Assembly: GCA_017449765.1 (NCBI GenBank)
Contig: JAFTFE010000078.1
Span: forward strand, 1-36,718
Length of the DNA: 36,718 bases
Origin: Lachnospiraceae bacterium
GTDB lineage: Bacteria > Bacillota > Clostridia > Lachnospirales > Lachnospiraceae
Direction: 5' to 3'
How positions within the stretch are numbered: the first letter of the stretch is position 1; each line of letters begins with the position of its first letter. Below are positions 1-8,367 of this stretch, piece after piece. The notes beneath the pieces are model-generated. The model did no database searches. It saw only the letters and a list, made by a program, of their open reading frames with translations, and had not been told where the DNA came from. Both the position numbers and the translations under genes were made by a program.

Positions 1-110
1 CAAGAAGAAGACTGATTGAAAAGGGTATAATTGATGGCAAAACAAGAGGAAATATTAAAATAATTCTTCCAAGATTCTCTGAATATGTCCGTGAACATAC
101 AGAACTATAA
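1..110 (+). CDS. C-terminal fragment of an unrecognised protein (5' end outside window)
   Basis: The frame starting at base 3 is open from the window edge and ends with TAA at 108-110, giving 35 residues (RRRLIEKGIIDGKTRG, then a hydrophobic-basic end containing ILPRFSEYV). The pattern of a basic helix, a short turn with DGKTRG and a beta strand is compatible with a winged-helix end. It faintly recalls the C-termini of some AAA-type ATPases in Firmicutes, but this is recollection only. No upstream signals are visible. The next gene has its own promoter, so the two need not be co-transcribed. Confidence 0.45.
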   Translation, partial: RRRLIEKGIIDGKTRGNIKIILPRFSEYVREHTEL

Positions 111-175
111 TATTGTTATATATAAAGAAGACTTTTCGCATAAGTTATACTTATCAAAAGACAGAGAAAATCAAA

Positions 176-204
176 TTGATGATTTGCTCTGCCTTTTTTA
201 TACT
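176..204 (+). promoter_or_regulatory. Sigma-A-type promoter for the SDR gene
   Basis: TTGATG at 176-181 and TATACT at 199-204 are separated by 17 bases, which predicts a start site near 211 and a leader of about 32 bases before the ATG at 243. The ribosome binding site AAGGAGGA lies at 228-235. This is pattern matching only. Confidence 0.5.
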
Positions 205-242
205 TACAATCAGAACAGAAAAAAATAAGGAGGACTTTAAAA

Positions 243-1079
243 ATGAAAAAGGATTTAATGATAGTAACAGGTGCAGGACAGATTAGTATGGCAATTGCAA
301 GAAGAGTTGGTTTTGGAAAGAAGATTATACTTGGTGACAAGAGTATGAAAAACTGTGAGACGATAGCAAAGATTATGAATGACGCAGGATATGATGTGGA
401 GCCGTTTGAGATGGATCTTTCTGACCGCGCTTCAATCAAGGCGATGATAGCTAAGGCACAGGAATACGGCGAAATCAAATACCTTGTTAACGGAGCAGGC
501 GTCTCACCTTCACAGGCACCTATCGACGCAATTTTGAAGGTGGATCTCTATGGTACTGCAGTACTTTTGGAGGAGGTTGGAAAGGTAATCGCAGAAGGCG
601 GTGCCGGTGTTACAATCTCAAGTCAGTCGGGATGGCGTATGCCACAGCTTACTGCTGAAGAAGACAGAGCGCTTGCTACAACTCCTACAGAGGAGCTCCT
701 TAACCTTGAAATCTTAAAACCGGAAAATATTAAGGATACACTTCATGCATACCAGATGGCAAAGCGTTGTAATGAAAAGCGTGTTATGTATGAGTGCGTA
801 CGTTGGGGCGAGCGTGGTGCAAGATTAAATGATATCGCACCGGGTATCATTGTAACCCCTCTTGCAATTGATGAGTTCAACGGACCTCGTGGTGACTTCT
901 ATAAAAATATGTTTGCAAAGTGTCCTGCAGGAAGACCCGGAACCGCAGATGAGATGGCCAATATCGCAGAGCTTCTTATGAGCGATGCGGGAGCATTTAT
1001 CACAGGTTCTACCTTCCTTGCCGACGGCGGTGCAACAGCATCATATTATTACGGCCCTTTGCAGCCTGAAAATCAATAA
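243..1079 (+). CDS. SDR-family NAD(P)-dependent oxidoreductase
   Basis: The 278-residue protein is a short-chain dehydrogenase/reductase. The N-terminal Rossmann strand carries a modified glycine motif (TGAGQISMAIA, residues about 9-19, in place of TGxxxGxG). It is followed by the NAG-type motif as NGAGVS near residue 83, a serine-rich strand TISSQSGW (residues 124-131) that should supply the catalytic serine, and the Y-x-x-x-K dyad as YQMAK (Y170, K174). Near the C-terminus, FITGSTFLADGGA is the usual SDR ending. The roughly 40-residue insertion between the serine and the tyrosine is longer than in most classical SDRs, and the first glycine motif is unusual. The substrate cannot be read from sequence. 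The gene has its own promoter and a strong ribosome binding site. The next gene lies 156 bases downstream, so they may or may not form one transcript. Confidence 0.85.
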   Translation: MKKDLMIVTGAGQISMAIARRVGFGKKIILGDKSMKNCETIAKIMNDAGYDVEPFEMDLSDRASIKAMIAKAQEYGEIKYLVNGAGVSPSQAPIDAILKVDLYGTAVLLEEVGKVIAEGGAGVTISSQSGWRMPQLTAEEDRALATTPTEELLNLEILKPENIKDTLHAYQMAKRCNEKRVMYECVRWGERGARLNDIAPGIIVTPLAIDEFNGPRGDFYKNMFAKCPAGRPGTADEMANIAELLMSDAGAFITGSTFLADGGATASYYYGPLQPENQ

Positions 1080-1235
1080 AAAACAATATAAAATAACTGT
1101 ATAAAAAAGTATATAAAAAAGTTCTTGAAAATAATTTTTAATTAGATTAACCTTGTTTTTAGGACGTCCGAATTAATGTGATATATGGTGTGGCATAGGA
1201 AAAGGCATCTTGTCATAATATAGGAGGATTAAACT

Positions 1236-2228
1236 ATGACTAAAGAACAATTGCATAATGTAGTAATAAGAAGCAAGGGAAATGAAAGTAATATCCGCCA
1301 GATATATGCCATAAGAAACAATGAAACGGTATATGAAGACAGCTGGCGCGGATTCAAGACGGAAGATGCCTTAAATGTTATGTCTGTCACCAAGGGTGTT
1401 ATGGCACTTCTTATCGGAATAGCCATAGATAAGGGGTATATAAAGGATTTTGACACAAAGGTGCTTGAATTCTTTCCGGATTATACGGTTAAGCGTGGTG
1501 AGAAGACTATCTATGAGGTCACATTAAAGCACCTTTTAACAATGACTGCTCCATACAAATATCGTTCGGAGCCATGGACAAAGGTCTGCACATCCCCTGA
1601 CTGGACGGTGGCGGCACTCGATCTCTTGGGTGGAAAAGCAGGCATCACAGGTGATTTTAAGTATTCAACACTGGGTATACAGATACTTTCCGGAATAATT
1701 GAAAATGTTTCCGGTGAAAAATGCATAGACTTTGCGAACAAGTATCTGTTTGAACCGCTTGGAATCGCCGAACACAAGATACACGGAGCAAGCGACAAGG
1801 ACGATCAGTTTGACTTCCTTATGAACAAGAATCCGAGAAAAAATGAGTGGTATTCTGATCCGAAGGATACGGTTACTGCCGGCTGGGGACTCTGCCTGTC
1901 AGCACATGACCTTGCAAGGCTTGGCACATTAATAACAGGCAAGGGTAAGGGAGAGCATGGTCAGATCATTTCTTCCGGATGGATAGATGAGATGATAACA
2001 CCAAAGCTTAAGCTTGATAAAATGTTTGGATTTATGGAATACGGTTATCTGTGGTATAAGCCATATGAGGATAAAAACATTTACGCTGCAATCGGTGACG
2101 GTGGAAATGTAATATATGCCGATGTTGATAAGCAAATTTCCGTAGGTGTGACCGGTACATTTAAACCACGTATCTTCGACAGGATTGATTTTATCGAAAA
2201 GAATGTGATACCTGTTTTTGAGGGATAA
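1236..2228 (+). CDS. Serine hydrolase, class C beta-lactamase family (no signal peptide)
   Basis: The 330-residue protein has the beta-lactamase/DD-peptidase fold signature. The nucleophile motif is S-x-x-K in MSVTKG (S50, K53) and the second motif is Y-x-S/N in KYST (Y143). The third KTG-type motif is replaced by GDGG near residue 288, as is common in esterase or peptidase members of this superfamily. There is no signal peptide or lipobox, so it should be cytoplasmic, which argues against a true beta-lactamase. An esterase, amidase or D-aminopeptidase role is more plausible. AGGAGG lies at 1222-1227, 8 bases before the ATG. A small membrane-peptide gene follows 7 bases after the stop and is probably co-transcribed. 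The physiological substrate is unknown. Confidence 0.8.
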   Translation: MTKEQLHNVVIRSKGNESNIRQIYAIRNNETVYEDSWRGFKTEDALNVMSVTKGVMALLIGIAIDKGYIKDFDTKVLEFFPDYTVKRGEKTIYEVTLKHLLTMTAPYKYRSEPWTKVCTSPDWTVAALDLLGGKAGITGDFKYSTLGIQILSGIIENVSGEKCIDFANKYLFEPLGIAEHKIHGASDKDDQFDFLMNKNPRKNEWYSDPKDTVTAGWGLCLSAHDLARLGTLITGKGKGEHGQIISSGWIDEMITPKLKLDKMFGFMEYGYLWYKPYEDKNIYAAIGDGGNVIYADVDKQISVGVTGTFKPRIFDRIDFIEKNVIPVFEG

Positions 2229-2235
2229 ATACACT

Positions 2236-2409
2236 ATGAAAAAATTAAGAATAATAATCGATATGATGAAGGTGATGTTTGCCTTCTTCGATTATAAGGA
2301 ATCAAAGGTAAGATTTCTCCTGGATTATGCAGCTATTATGGTACTCTTCGGCGAACTGGCTTACCTGATACAGAGCGGTCTGCTTTTGATTGAAAAGAGA
2401 AAGAAATAA
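2236..2409 (+). CDS. Small single-pass membrane protein of unknown function
   Basis: The ATG at 2236 gives a 57-residue protein. The GAGGGA at 2220-2225, inside the end of the upstream gene, is an acceptable ribosome binding site; an in-frame TTG at 2218 is a less likely start. The N-terminus is basic (MKKLRIII), the middle has charged FFDYKESK, and residues about 30-52 form one hydrophobic segment followed by the basic end EKRKK. That pattern predicts one membrane helix with the C-terminus inside. The 7-base gap to the serine hydrolase suggests translational coupling and possibly a functional link. No family is recognised. Confidence 0.55.
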   Translation: MKKLRIIIDMMKVMFAFFDYKESKVRFLLDYAAIMVLFGELAYLIQSGLLLIEKRKK

Positions 2410-2434
2410 GGTTAGTATAAGTTAAAAATATGGT

Positions 2435-2463
2435 CAAACCTATGCAGATTCTACATAGGTTTG
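2435..2463 (+). terminator. Perfect hairpin ending the 1236-2409 transcript
   Basis: CAAACCTATG (2435-2444) pairs perfectly with CATAGGTTTG (2454-2463) around a 9-base loop. The downstream tract (CTTGTGTTTATGG) is only moderately T-rich, so termination may be weak. The -35 box of the kinase promoter begins one base after the right arm. Confidence 0.5.
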
Positions 2464-2464
2464 C

Positions 2465-2493
2465 TTGTGTTTATGGAGATTTACTGATATAAT
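2465..2493 (+). promoter_or_regulatory. Extended -10 promoter of the hybrid kinase
   Basis: TTGTGT at 2465-2470 and a perfect TATAAT at 2488-2493 are 17 bases apart. TGA at 2485-2487 completes an extended -10 element. The kinase ribosome binding site GAAGGGGA (2523-2530) and the ATG at 2539 follow. This supports an independent transcript for the kinase. Confidence 0.65.
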
Positions 2494-2538
2494 ATCATAT
2501 TAAAAGTGAGAAAAATATAATTGAAGGGGAATTACAGT

Positions 2539-5500
2539 ATGCTGAATTTTGAAGATACATTTTTTACACAGCTTTTCGAATCTCTTGATAATAATTCAAC
2601 GATAATGGCGGTTGATGAAAGAGGAGAATATCGTCCTGTCTGGTGTTCCAGAGAATACGCTGAGATGATGGAAGGGGAAGTAGAGGATTGTATCCGCTAT
2701 GAAACTGAAGATGAGAACGGTTCTGTCCATCCGGAAGATAAGGATGATGTAGCTTACCTTTTTAGCAATAAAAAAACAAGAGACGGTAAAAAATCTTTGA
2801 CAATCCGCAAATATACATTGAAGGGTAATGAAATATGGGTCAATGTACACTATGCTTTTGTTAAGGAGAAAGATGTACAATATGTATACTGCAATTACAC
2901 TGATGTAACAGAGCTTAAGCAAAGCCAGCAGCAGACCTTAGCTATGTATCAGGAACTCAATAAGGAGCTGGATGCACTATCAAGCCAGAGCCTTGCTGCG
3001 TTGCGTTCGAATCTTACAAAGGGCGTGGTTGAGGAGGTTCATGGTACCGACCTGTATGATGTGGATAAAGTAGGAGCGCCTATAGAAGATCTGATGACGG
3101 TACGTCTTGCCAATATGCCTGTCGCTTCTGACAGGGAGACTTATCTTAAAACCTTTGACCTTAAAAAACTTCAGGAAAAGTATTATCTTGGTGAAGGACC
3201 TACTTCGCTTGTCATTCTTTCAAGGAGACAATCAGGAAGACAGTGTTTTATAAAGTATTCAGCTTCCATGCGAAAGGATCCGATTACCGGTGATGTAATC
3301 GTCTTAGGCGTTGAGACGGAGTATAATTCTCAGAAGGTAACAGAGGTATTGAATGATAAGGTTCTTGCCAGACAATATGATATGGTCTGCTATATCATAG
3401 ATGAAAATTACGGTGTTTCCATAGGTGAAGCCGCAAATATCAAAAAAGGAAGTATTTTCCCTAAGGAACGTGACGGAATCTATATGGATTATATTCGCGA
3501 ACAGGTTATACCGCATGTTCCGGAAGATGAAAGGGAGAGTACCCTTCGTGATCTGTCGCTTGATACCATAGCGGAGAAACTTAAGGACGAGGAAACATAT
3601 AGTATTGATGTTGAATGTATGGTAGATGGAGAAATCTTCTATAAGCGTTTTACTTATTATGTAGTTGATAAGGAAACTAAATTTTATATTCTTCTAAAAT
3701 CAGATATTACAGATATGATAAATGAGCAGGGAGAAAGAGCACAGACTCAGGCAGCATATGACAGTATGCTGGATCAGTTTAATGTTATGGCTGATGAAAG
3801 CCTTGCTGTTCAAAGAACCAATCTTACAACCGGACTTATTGAGGAGTCCAGAGGTCGTGATTTGTATGATACCGATTATGCTGGAGGATCAATTGTTGAA
3901 AGTGCGAGAGTGCGTTCGGAATGCTTTCTTGTTGAAGGTGATAGGGAAAGATATGAAGAAACCTTTGAGTTGGACAAACTTTTGGAGAATACATCTTCAG
4001 GCAAAGGACCGGCTACATTTGTGGGATATTGCCGCAGGCAGTCGGGACACCGGTGCTTTGTTAAGTTTTCAGGCTCTGCGAGTCGTAACCCAATAACAGG
4101 AGATGTTATTGCCGTAGGAGTTGAGACAGAATACAATACCGAAATGGTAAATCAATTGTTGGACGAGAAGGTGTTGGCACAGCAGTACGATATGATTACA
4201 TATATTGTCAGCGGTTACTACGGTGTTGCAATAGGTGATGCTGATAATATAGAGAAAGGAAGCATTTTCCCGAAAGAAAAAAACGGCATTTATATGGAAT
4301 ATATAAAAGAACAGGTATTGCCGTATGTTTCCGGAACGGACGAAGAACGGGATAATATACAAAATCAGCTTGAGCTTGATACGATAGAGGAAAGACTCGC
4401 CATAGAGGAACCGTATGTCGTGGATGTTGCATGCGATATTGATGACGAGACTTATCACAAGCGCTTTATGTTTTATTCTGTAGACAGGGAAAGGCATTTC
4501 TATATACTGCTTACATCCGATATGACAGAGATGATTAAAGAGCAGCGAGAGAGGGAGCGTTCCCAGACAATTCACAACAGTATGGTAAATCAGTTTAATG
4601 CCATAGCAAATGAAAGTCTTACTGTGGTACGTTCCAATATGGTTACGGGACTTATAGAGGATGTCAGGGGTAATGATCTTTATCCGGTTGACTATCCGGG
4701 AAATAGAATAGAAGCTTATTCACAGAGCAGACTTGACAGCCTGCTTATAGAGGAAGATCGTCAGAAGTATATAGATGCATTTGATATGGAAAAGCTTTTA
4801 GAGCGTACAGAAAAAGGGCTTGGCCCGGCAACAATCGTGTGCTATTCAAGACGTGCTTCCGGCAGGCAGTGCTTTGTCAAATATTCAGGCTCGGCAAGCC
4901 GCAATCCGATAACCGGTAATATTGACGCTTTTGGTATCGAAACCGAGTACGATTCAGAGATGGTTAGTGAGGTAATGAATGAAAAAGTTCTTGCCGAACA
5001 ATACGATATGATTACATATCTTGTAAGCGGATATTATGCCGTAACAATAGGTGATGCGGCGAATATTACAAAAGGCAGCATCTTCCCGAAAGAGCGAAAC
5101 GGTATCTATATGGATTATGTCAATGACCAGGTTGGACCGGTGATAGCCGGAGATGATGATGAGAAAAGCGGAATCTTACAGGCACTTTCACTTGAGACTA
5201 TAGAAGCTAAGCTTTTGAAGAGCGAGCCGTATACTGTAGATGTTCCTTGTATAATTGATGGTGAGATTTTCAACAAAAGATTCATGTTTTACACTGTGGA
5301 TAGGGAGAAACATTTCTATCTGCTGCTGAAATCCGATGTGACGGATGTATTACGTGAACAAAGAGAACAAAATGAGCTTTTAGCTGGAGCGTTAGATGAG
5401 GCAGAGCGAGCGAATATGGCGAAGACAGCCTTCCTGTCAACAATGAGCCATGAGATAAGAACTCCTATGAATGCCATTATCGGACTTGACACGATTGCTT

Positions 5501-6957
5501 TACAAGAGCCGAATCTTTCGGATACTACGAGAGAACAGCTTGAAAAGATAGGTGGAAGTGCAAGACATCTTCTCGGGTTGATAAATGATATACTTGATAT
5601 GAGCAGAATTGAGAGCGGTCGAATGACAATCAGGAAAGAAGAGTTCTCTTTCTCCGATATGCTGGCACAGATTAATACAATGATAAGCGGACAGTGCAGG
5701 GATAAGGGGCTTACATATGATTGTCAGGTGTTGAATAAGGTTGATCATTATTACATTGGTGATGATATGAAATTAAAGCAGGTTATCATCAATATTCTCG
5801 GCAATGCTGTTAAGTTCACACCTGAGGGTGGCAACGTAACATTTACCGTCGAACAGACTGCCGAATTCGAGAGACAGGCAACTCTTCGGTTTGTTATGAA
5901 GGATACCGGTATAGGAATGGAAAAGGAATATCTTCCTAAGATATTTGAGGCGTTCTCACAGGAGGACTCAAGCAAGACGAATAAATACGGAAGTACCGGT
6001 CTTGGTATGGCAATTACCAAGAATATTGTGGAGATGATGAACGGACATATATCTGTGGACAGTGAGAAAGGCAAAGGTACGACGTTTACGGTTGATGTTA
6101 CACTGAAAAAAAGTGAGCATGATAATGATTTTGAAAACCGTGAAGATATTAAGATGCAGGACCTTAAAGTGCTTGTAATCGATGATGATCCCGTTGACTG
6201 TCAGCATGCAAAGGTTGCTCTTGAGGATATCGGTATTACACCGGATATATGTATGAGTGGTAAAGAAGCAATCGAGACAATAGAGGTCAAGATTGCAAGA
6301 CATGAGGCTTATGACCTGATTCTTGTTGATTGGAAGATGCCTGAACAGGACGGTGTAGAGGTGACAAGGCAGATTAGGAAGATTGTCGGTTCTGAATCTG
6401 CGGTGATTGTCCTTACGGCATACAACTGGGATGACATAGAAGAGGAGGCTTTGGAAGCCGGTGTGGATCATTTTATGGCCAAGCCTTTGTTCTCAAACAA
6501 TGTGATGTCGGCATACAAAAAGGCATGTGATAACAGAAAGACAGAACAGGAGGAGAATACACTTTCTGAGCTTGAGGGACGTAAGATACTGCTTGCTGAG
6601 GATATGGCTATAAATGCTGAGATTATGCAGATGATTCTTAGTACAAGAGATATTGAGGCAGATATTGCAGAAAATGGACGAATTGCAGTAGAAAAGTTCA
6701 GTGCAAGTGAAGAATATTATTACGATGCAATACTGATGGATGTTCGTATGCCTGAACTTGACGGTCTTGGAGCAACTGAAGCAATCAGGGCTTTACCACG
6801 TCCTGATGCTAAGACTATCCCGATTATTGCCATGACTGCCAATGCCTTTGACGAAGATGTTCAGCGTTCGCTGCAGGCAGGTATGAATGCTCATCTGTCA
6901 AAACCGGTCGAGCAGGATAAGCTGTTCATGACGCTGGGTGAGCTTATTAAGGATTGA
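2539..6957 (+). CDS. Hybrid sensor histidine kinase with triplicated PAS-like module and two receiver domains
   Basis: The start is ATG 2539, with GAAGGGGA 8 bases upstream; an in-frame TTG at 2521 overlaps that site and is less likely. The product is 1472 residues. Order: an N-terminal PAS-like domain (about 1-130); three tandem copies of a ~270-residue module (about 136-400, 402-670, 675-945), each apparently two PAS-like halves joined by a short helix; a HisKA domain with MSHEIRTPMNAIIG (phospho-acceptor His971); a HATPase domain (about 1070-1190; N box NAVKFTPEGG, DTGIGM, GSTGLGMA); receiver 1 (about 1208-1330, Asp1264 in LVDWKMPEQDG); and receiver 2 (about 1348-1472, Asp1401 in LMDVRMPELDG). 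There is no transmembrane segment, so it should sense a cytoplasmic signal. No HPt domain, separate response regulator or DNA-binding output lies nearby, so the phosphorelay partner is elsewhere. A terminator follows at 7048-7085. Confidence 0.93.
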   Translation: MLNFEDTFFTQLFESLDNNSTIMAVDERGEYRPVWCSREYAEMMEGEVEDCIRYETEDENGSVHPEDKDDVAYLFSNKKTRDGKKSLTIRKYTLKGNEIWVNVHYAFVKEKDVQYVYCNYTDVTELKQSQQQTLAMYQELNKELDALSSQSLAALRSNLTKGVVEEVHGTDLYDVDKVGAPIEDLMTVRLANMPVASDRETYLKTFDLKKLQEKYYLGEGPTSLVILSRRQSGRQCFIKYSASMRKDPITGDVIVLGVETEYNSQKVTEVLNDKVLARQYDMVCYIIDENYGVSIGEAANIKKGSIFPKERDGIYMDYIREQVIPHVPEDERESTLRDLSLDTIAEKLKDEETYSIDVECMVDGEIFYKRFTYYVVDKETKFYILLKSDITDMINEQGERAQTQAAYDSMLDQFNVMADESLAVQRTNLTTGLIEESRGRDLYDTDYAGGSIVESARVRSECFLVEGDRERYEETFELDKLLENTSSGKGPATFVGYCRRQSGHRCFVKFSGSASRNPITGDVIAVGVETEYNTEMVNQLLDEKVLAQQYDMITYIVSGYYGVAIGDADNIEKGSIFPKEKNGIYMEYIKEQVLPYVSGTDEERDNIQNQLELDTIEERLAIEEPYVVDVACDIDDETYHKRFMFYSVDRERHFYILLTSDMTEMIKEQRERERSQTIHNSMVNQFNAIANESLTVVRSNMVTGLIEDVRGNDLYPVDYPGNRIEAYSQSRLDSLLIEEDRQKYIDAFDMEKLLERTEKGLGPATIVCYSRRASGRQCFVKYSGSASRNPITGNIDAFGIETEYDSEMVSEVMNEKVLAEQYDMITYLVSGYYAVTIGDAANITKGSIFPKERNGIYMDYVNDQVGPVIAGDDDEKSGILQALSLETIEAKLLKSEPYTVDVPCIIDGEIFNKRFMFYTVDREKHFYLLLKSDVTDVLREQREQNELLAGALDEAERANMAKTAFLSTMSHEIRTPMNAIIGLDTIALQEPNLSDTTREQLEKIGGSARHLLGLINDILDMSRIESGRMTIRKEEFSFSDMLAQINTMISGQCRDKGLTYDCQVLNKVDHYYIGDDMKLKQVIINILGNAVKFTPEGGNVTFTVEQTAEFERQATLRFVMKDTGIGMEKEYLPKIFEAFSQEDSSKTNKYGSTGLGMAITKNIVEMMNGHISVDSEKGKGTTFTVDVTLKKSEHDNDFENREDIKMQDLKVLVIDDDPVDCQHAKVALEDIGITPDICMSGKEAIETIEVKIARHEAYDLILVDWKMPEQDGVEVTRQIRKIVGSESAVIVLTAYNWDDIEEEALEAGVDHFMAKPLFSNNVMSAYKKACDNRKTEQEENTLSELEGRKILLAEDMAINAEIMQMILSTRDIEADIAENGRIAVEKFSASEEYYYDAILMDVRMPELDGLGATEAIRALPRPDAKTIPIIAMTANAFDEDVQRSLQAGMNAHLSKPVEQDKLFMTLGELIKD
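2944..5370 (+). repeat. Three tandem in-frame copies of a ~270-residue sensory module
   Basis: Equivalent positions fall at 2989, 3799 and 4615, so the periods are 810 and 816 bases. Each copy carries, in order, RSN/RTN..TGL-IEE-RG-DLY, a block RRxSGRQCFxKYS followed by NPITGD, then QYDM-Y and IGxAxNIxKGSIFPKE, and ends in a block ending KSDxTD. The copies have diverged clearly in both DNA and protein, and copies 2 and 3 resemble each other more than copy 1. This is an old, selected duplication rather than an assembly error. Confidence 0.9.
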
Positions 6958-7020
6958 GAATGTTTTTGCGATATATCCGGGCAAAGTGAGAAAAAATTGA
7001 AGAAATATTTGAATGGTGTA

Positions 7021-7049
7021 TAGACATTAAATTAAAGAAATGATATTAT
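7021..7049 (+). promoter_or_regulatory. Extended -10 promoter for the 7132-8865 genes
   Basis: TAGACA at 7021-7026 and TATTAT at 7044-7049 are 17 bases apart. TGA at 7041-7043 gives an extended -10. The predicted start near 7056 falls at the first base of the GTTAG-N6-CTAAC palindrome, the same geometry as the DUF3793 promoter at 8879-8906. Confidence 0.55.
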
Positions 7050-7085
7050 TATGAAGTTAGATAAAACTAACTTCATAATTTTTTT
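7048..7085 (+). terminator. Rho-independent terminator after the hybrid kinase
   Basis: The arms at 7048-7060 and 7067-7079 form a perfect 13-bp stem around a 6-base loop (ATAAAA), followed at once by six T (7080-7085). It is AT-rich but long. The same bases contain the operator-like palindrome 7056-7071 and lie just downstream of a promoter. The element could therefore end the kinase transcript, attenuate the next one, bind a repressor, or do more than one of these. Confidence 0.6.
7056..7071. promoter_or_regulatory. Operator-like palindrome GTTAG-N6-CTAAC, copy 1
   Basis: GTTAG ATAAAA CTAAC sits about 6 bases downstream of the -10 box of the 7021-7049 promoter. An identical half-site pair with the same 6-base spacer lies at the promoter of the DUF3793/flavodoxin operon. 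Binding by a shared dimeric repressor is inferred from position and identity only. Confidence 0.5.
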
Positions 7086-7131
7086 GCTTTATTTTATATA
7101 TAAGATAGTTTAATTTATTAAGGTAAGACAT

Positions 7132-7406
7132 ATGACAGAAAAAAATAACGAATCAAAAAATATGGCGATAGCCGGTGTTTGCGGTGCCGTTATCTACGGG
7201 ATTGCAGATATGTTTCTTTATATGGGAACGGATATTTTTTTCATATGTATGGCGGTTACTCGATTATCTTCGGTATATTTATGCTTATCGGATTATGTAC
7301 AGGAGAATGGGGACTTACAGGCTCGTTAGAAAGTTTGTTTGAAACCACATTCTTTATTCCGTCACTTTTGTACTGGCGTAAAAGTTTAAATAAAAATGAG
7401 AATTAG
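7132..7406 (+). pseudogene. Frameshifted small membrane protein gene
   Basis: Two overlapping frames together encode one coherent product. The first, from ATG 7132 (AAGG at 7120-7123 upstream), begins MTEKNNESKNMAIAGVCG and has a hydrophobic first segment. After a run of seven T (7235-7241) this frame degenerates and stops at 7329. The -1 frame continues with MYGGYSIIFGIFMLIGL and a second hydrophobic segment, ending at 7406. The joined protein would have about 90 residues and two or three membrane helices, recalling the ends of DUF6796-type membrane proteins with the middle missing. The T run could mark a sequencing indel, a real inactivating deletion or a slippery site (T TTT TTC). The aldo/keto reductase ribosome binding site overlaps the stop. 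Confidence 0.55.
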
Positions 7407-7419
7407 GAGAGAGAAAAGG

Positions 7420-8361
7420 ATGAAGGATGAATTAAATATCAAAGCTGTCATCGGAACCAACGCATGGGGTGGTTCTTTATACGGTAAAGCTGTTCGCGGC
7501 AGCTACGTGGAAGATGATGTTATAAAGGAAGCGATGCAGGCGGGAAAGGAAACGGGACTTATCACCTATGACCTTGCCAGAGATTATGGCTTTGGAAAGG
7601 CACAGAAGATGATAGGGGAATTCGGTACAGAGGACATAATTATTTCTGCAAAATATACCCCTTTTACGCACTATAAAAAAGGGTGTGTCAGAAAATCCTT
7701 GGAAAAGGATCTGGATGATTTTAAGAGAGATTATGTAGATATATACTGGCTACATCTTCCGACGGATATAAAGGAACATCTTGAGGAAATAATTGAACTT
7801 TATAAGGAAGGGAAAATCCGATACATAGGTGTATCCAACTTTACGCTTGAGGAATGTAAGCGCTCAAAGGAAATACTTGATGAGGCAGGTATTCCTCTTT
7901 ACGGAGTTCAGAATCATTACAGTATCATATGCAGAGAATGGGAAGATAACGGACTTCTTAAGTGGTGCAAGGATAATGATATAGCATTTTGGGCTTGGGC
8001 GGTTTTGGAGGAAGGCCTTTTGGTAGACCCGAGAATTAAGAAGAAGTCTCCGATGAAGTTCACGTTTAACAGAAAGGTTAAGAAGCTTAACAGATTATAT
8101 AAGATAATGATAAGGGTAGCTGAAAGACATGATATAAAGGTTCCGCAGGTTGCTATGGCATTTTGCTCTTCAAAGGGGATAGTTCCGATGTGCGGATGCA
8201 GAAAGCCCGAACAGGTAAAGGATTTGGCGGAAGCTATAGATATAAAGCTCACAAGTGGTGAGATTAAAAGACTTGAGGAGGCTGCGGATGAAGCAAATGT
8301 TAAAATCATGGGAGCTGATATATTTAGAGCGTTTGTTCTAAAGGATAATAAGAAGAGGTGA
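7420..8361 (+). CDS. Aldo/keto reductase
   Basis: The 313-residue protein is a TIM-barrel aldo/keto reductase using NAD(P)H on carbonyl compounds. The catalytic tetrad is recognisable: Asp and Tyr in YDLARDYGFG, Lys in IISAKYTP and His in YWLHLP. IRYIGVSNFTLEEC is the typical family strand after the substrate loop, and the C-terminal part has the cofactor-binding VPMCGCRKPEQV. ATG 7420 is chosen because AGGAGA (7405-7410) sits 9 bases upstream; the in-frame ATG at 7396 has no such site and overlaps the previous frame. The gene lies between two small membrane-protein genes, downstream of a promoter with a GTTAG-N6-CTAAC element. The substrate is unknown. Confidence 0.88.
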   Translation: MKDELNIKAVIGTNAWGGSLYGKAVRGSYVEDDVIKEAMQAGKETGLITYDLARDYGFGKAQKMIGEFGTEDIIISAKYTPFTHYKKGCVRKSLEKDLDDFKRDYVDIYWLHLPTDIKEHLEEIIELYKEGKIRYIGVSNFTLEECKRSKEILDEAGIPLYGVQNHYSIICREWEDNGLLKWCKDNDIAFWAWAVLEEGLLVDPRIKKKSPMKFTFNRKVKKLNRLYKIMIRVAERHDIKVPQVAMAFCSSKGIVPMCGCRKPEQVKDLAEAIDIKLTSGEIKRLEEAADEANVKIMGADIFRAFVLKDNKKR

Positions 8362-8367
8362 GATAAT

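Noticed and set aside
1236-2228. Antibiotic-resistance beta-lactamase
   Set aside because: The S-x-x-K motif is present, but there is no signal peptide and no KTG motif, so an esterase or peptidase role is more likely.
4069-4575. A 168-codon minus-strand open frame and several similar ones inside the hybrid kinase
   Set aside because: They run opposite to a clearly conserved coding frame with recognisable domains, have no family signature or ribosome binding site, and recur at matching places because the module is repeated.
2944-5370. The triplicated kinase region as an assembly duplication
   Set aside because: The three copies differ at many positions in DNA and protein and have slightly different lengths (810 and 816 bases).
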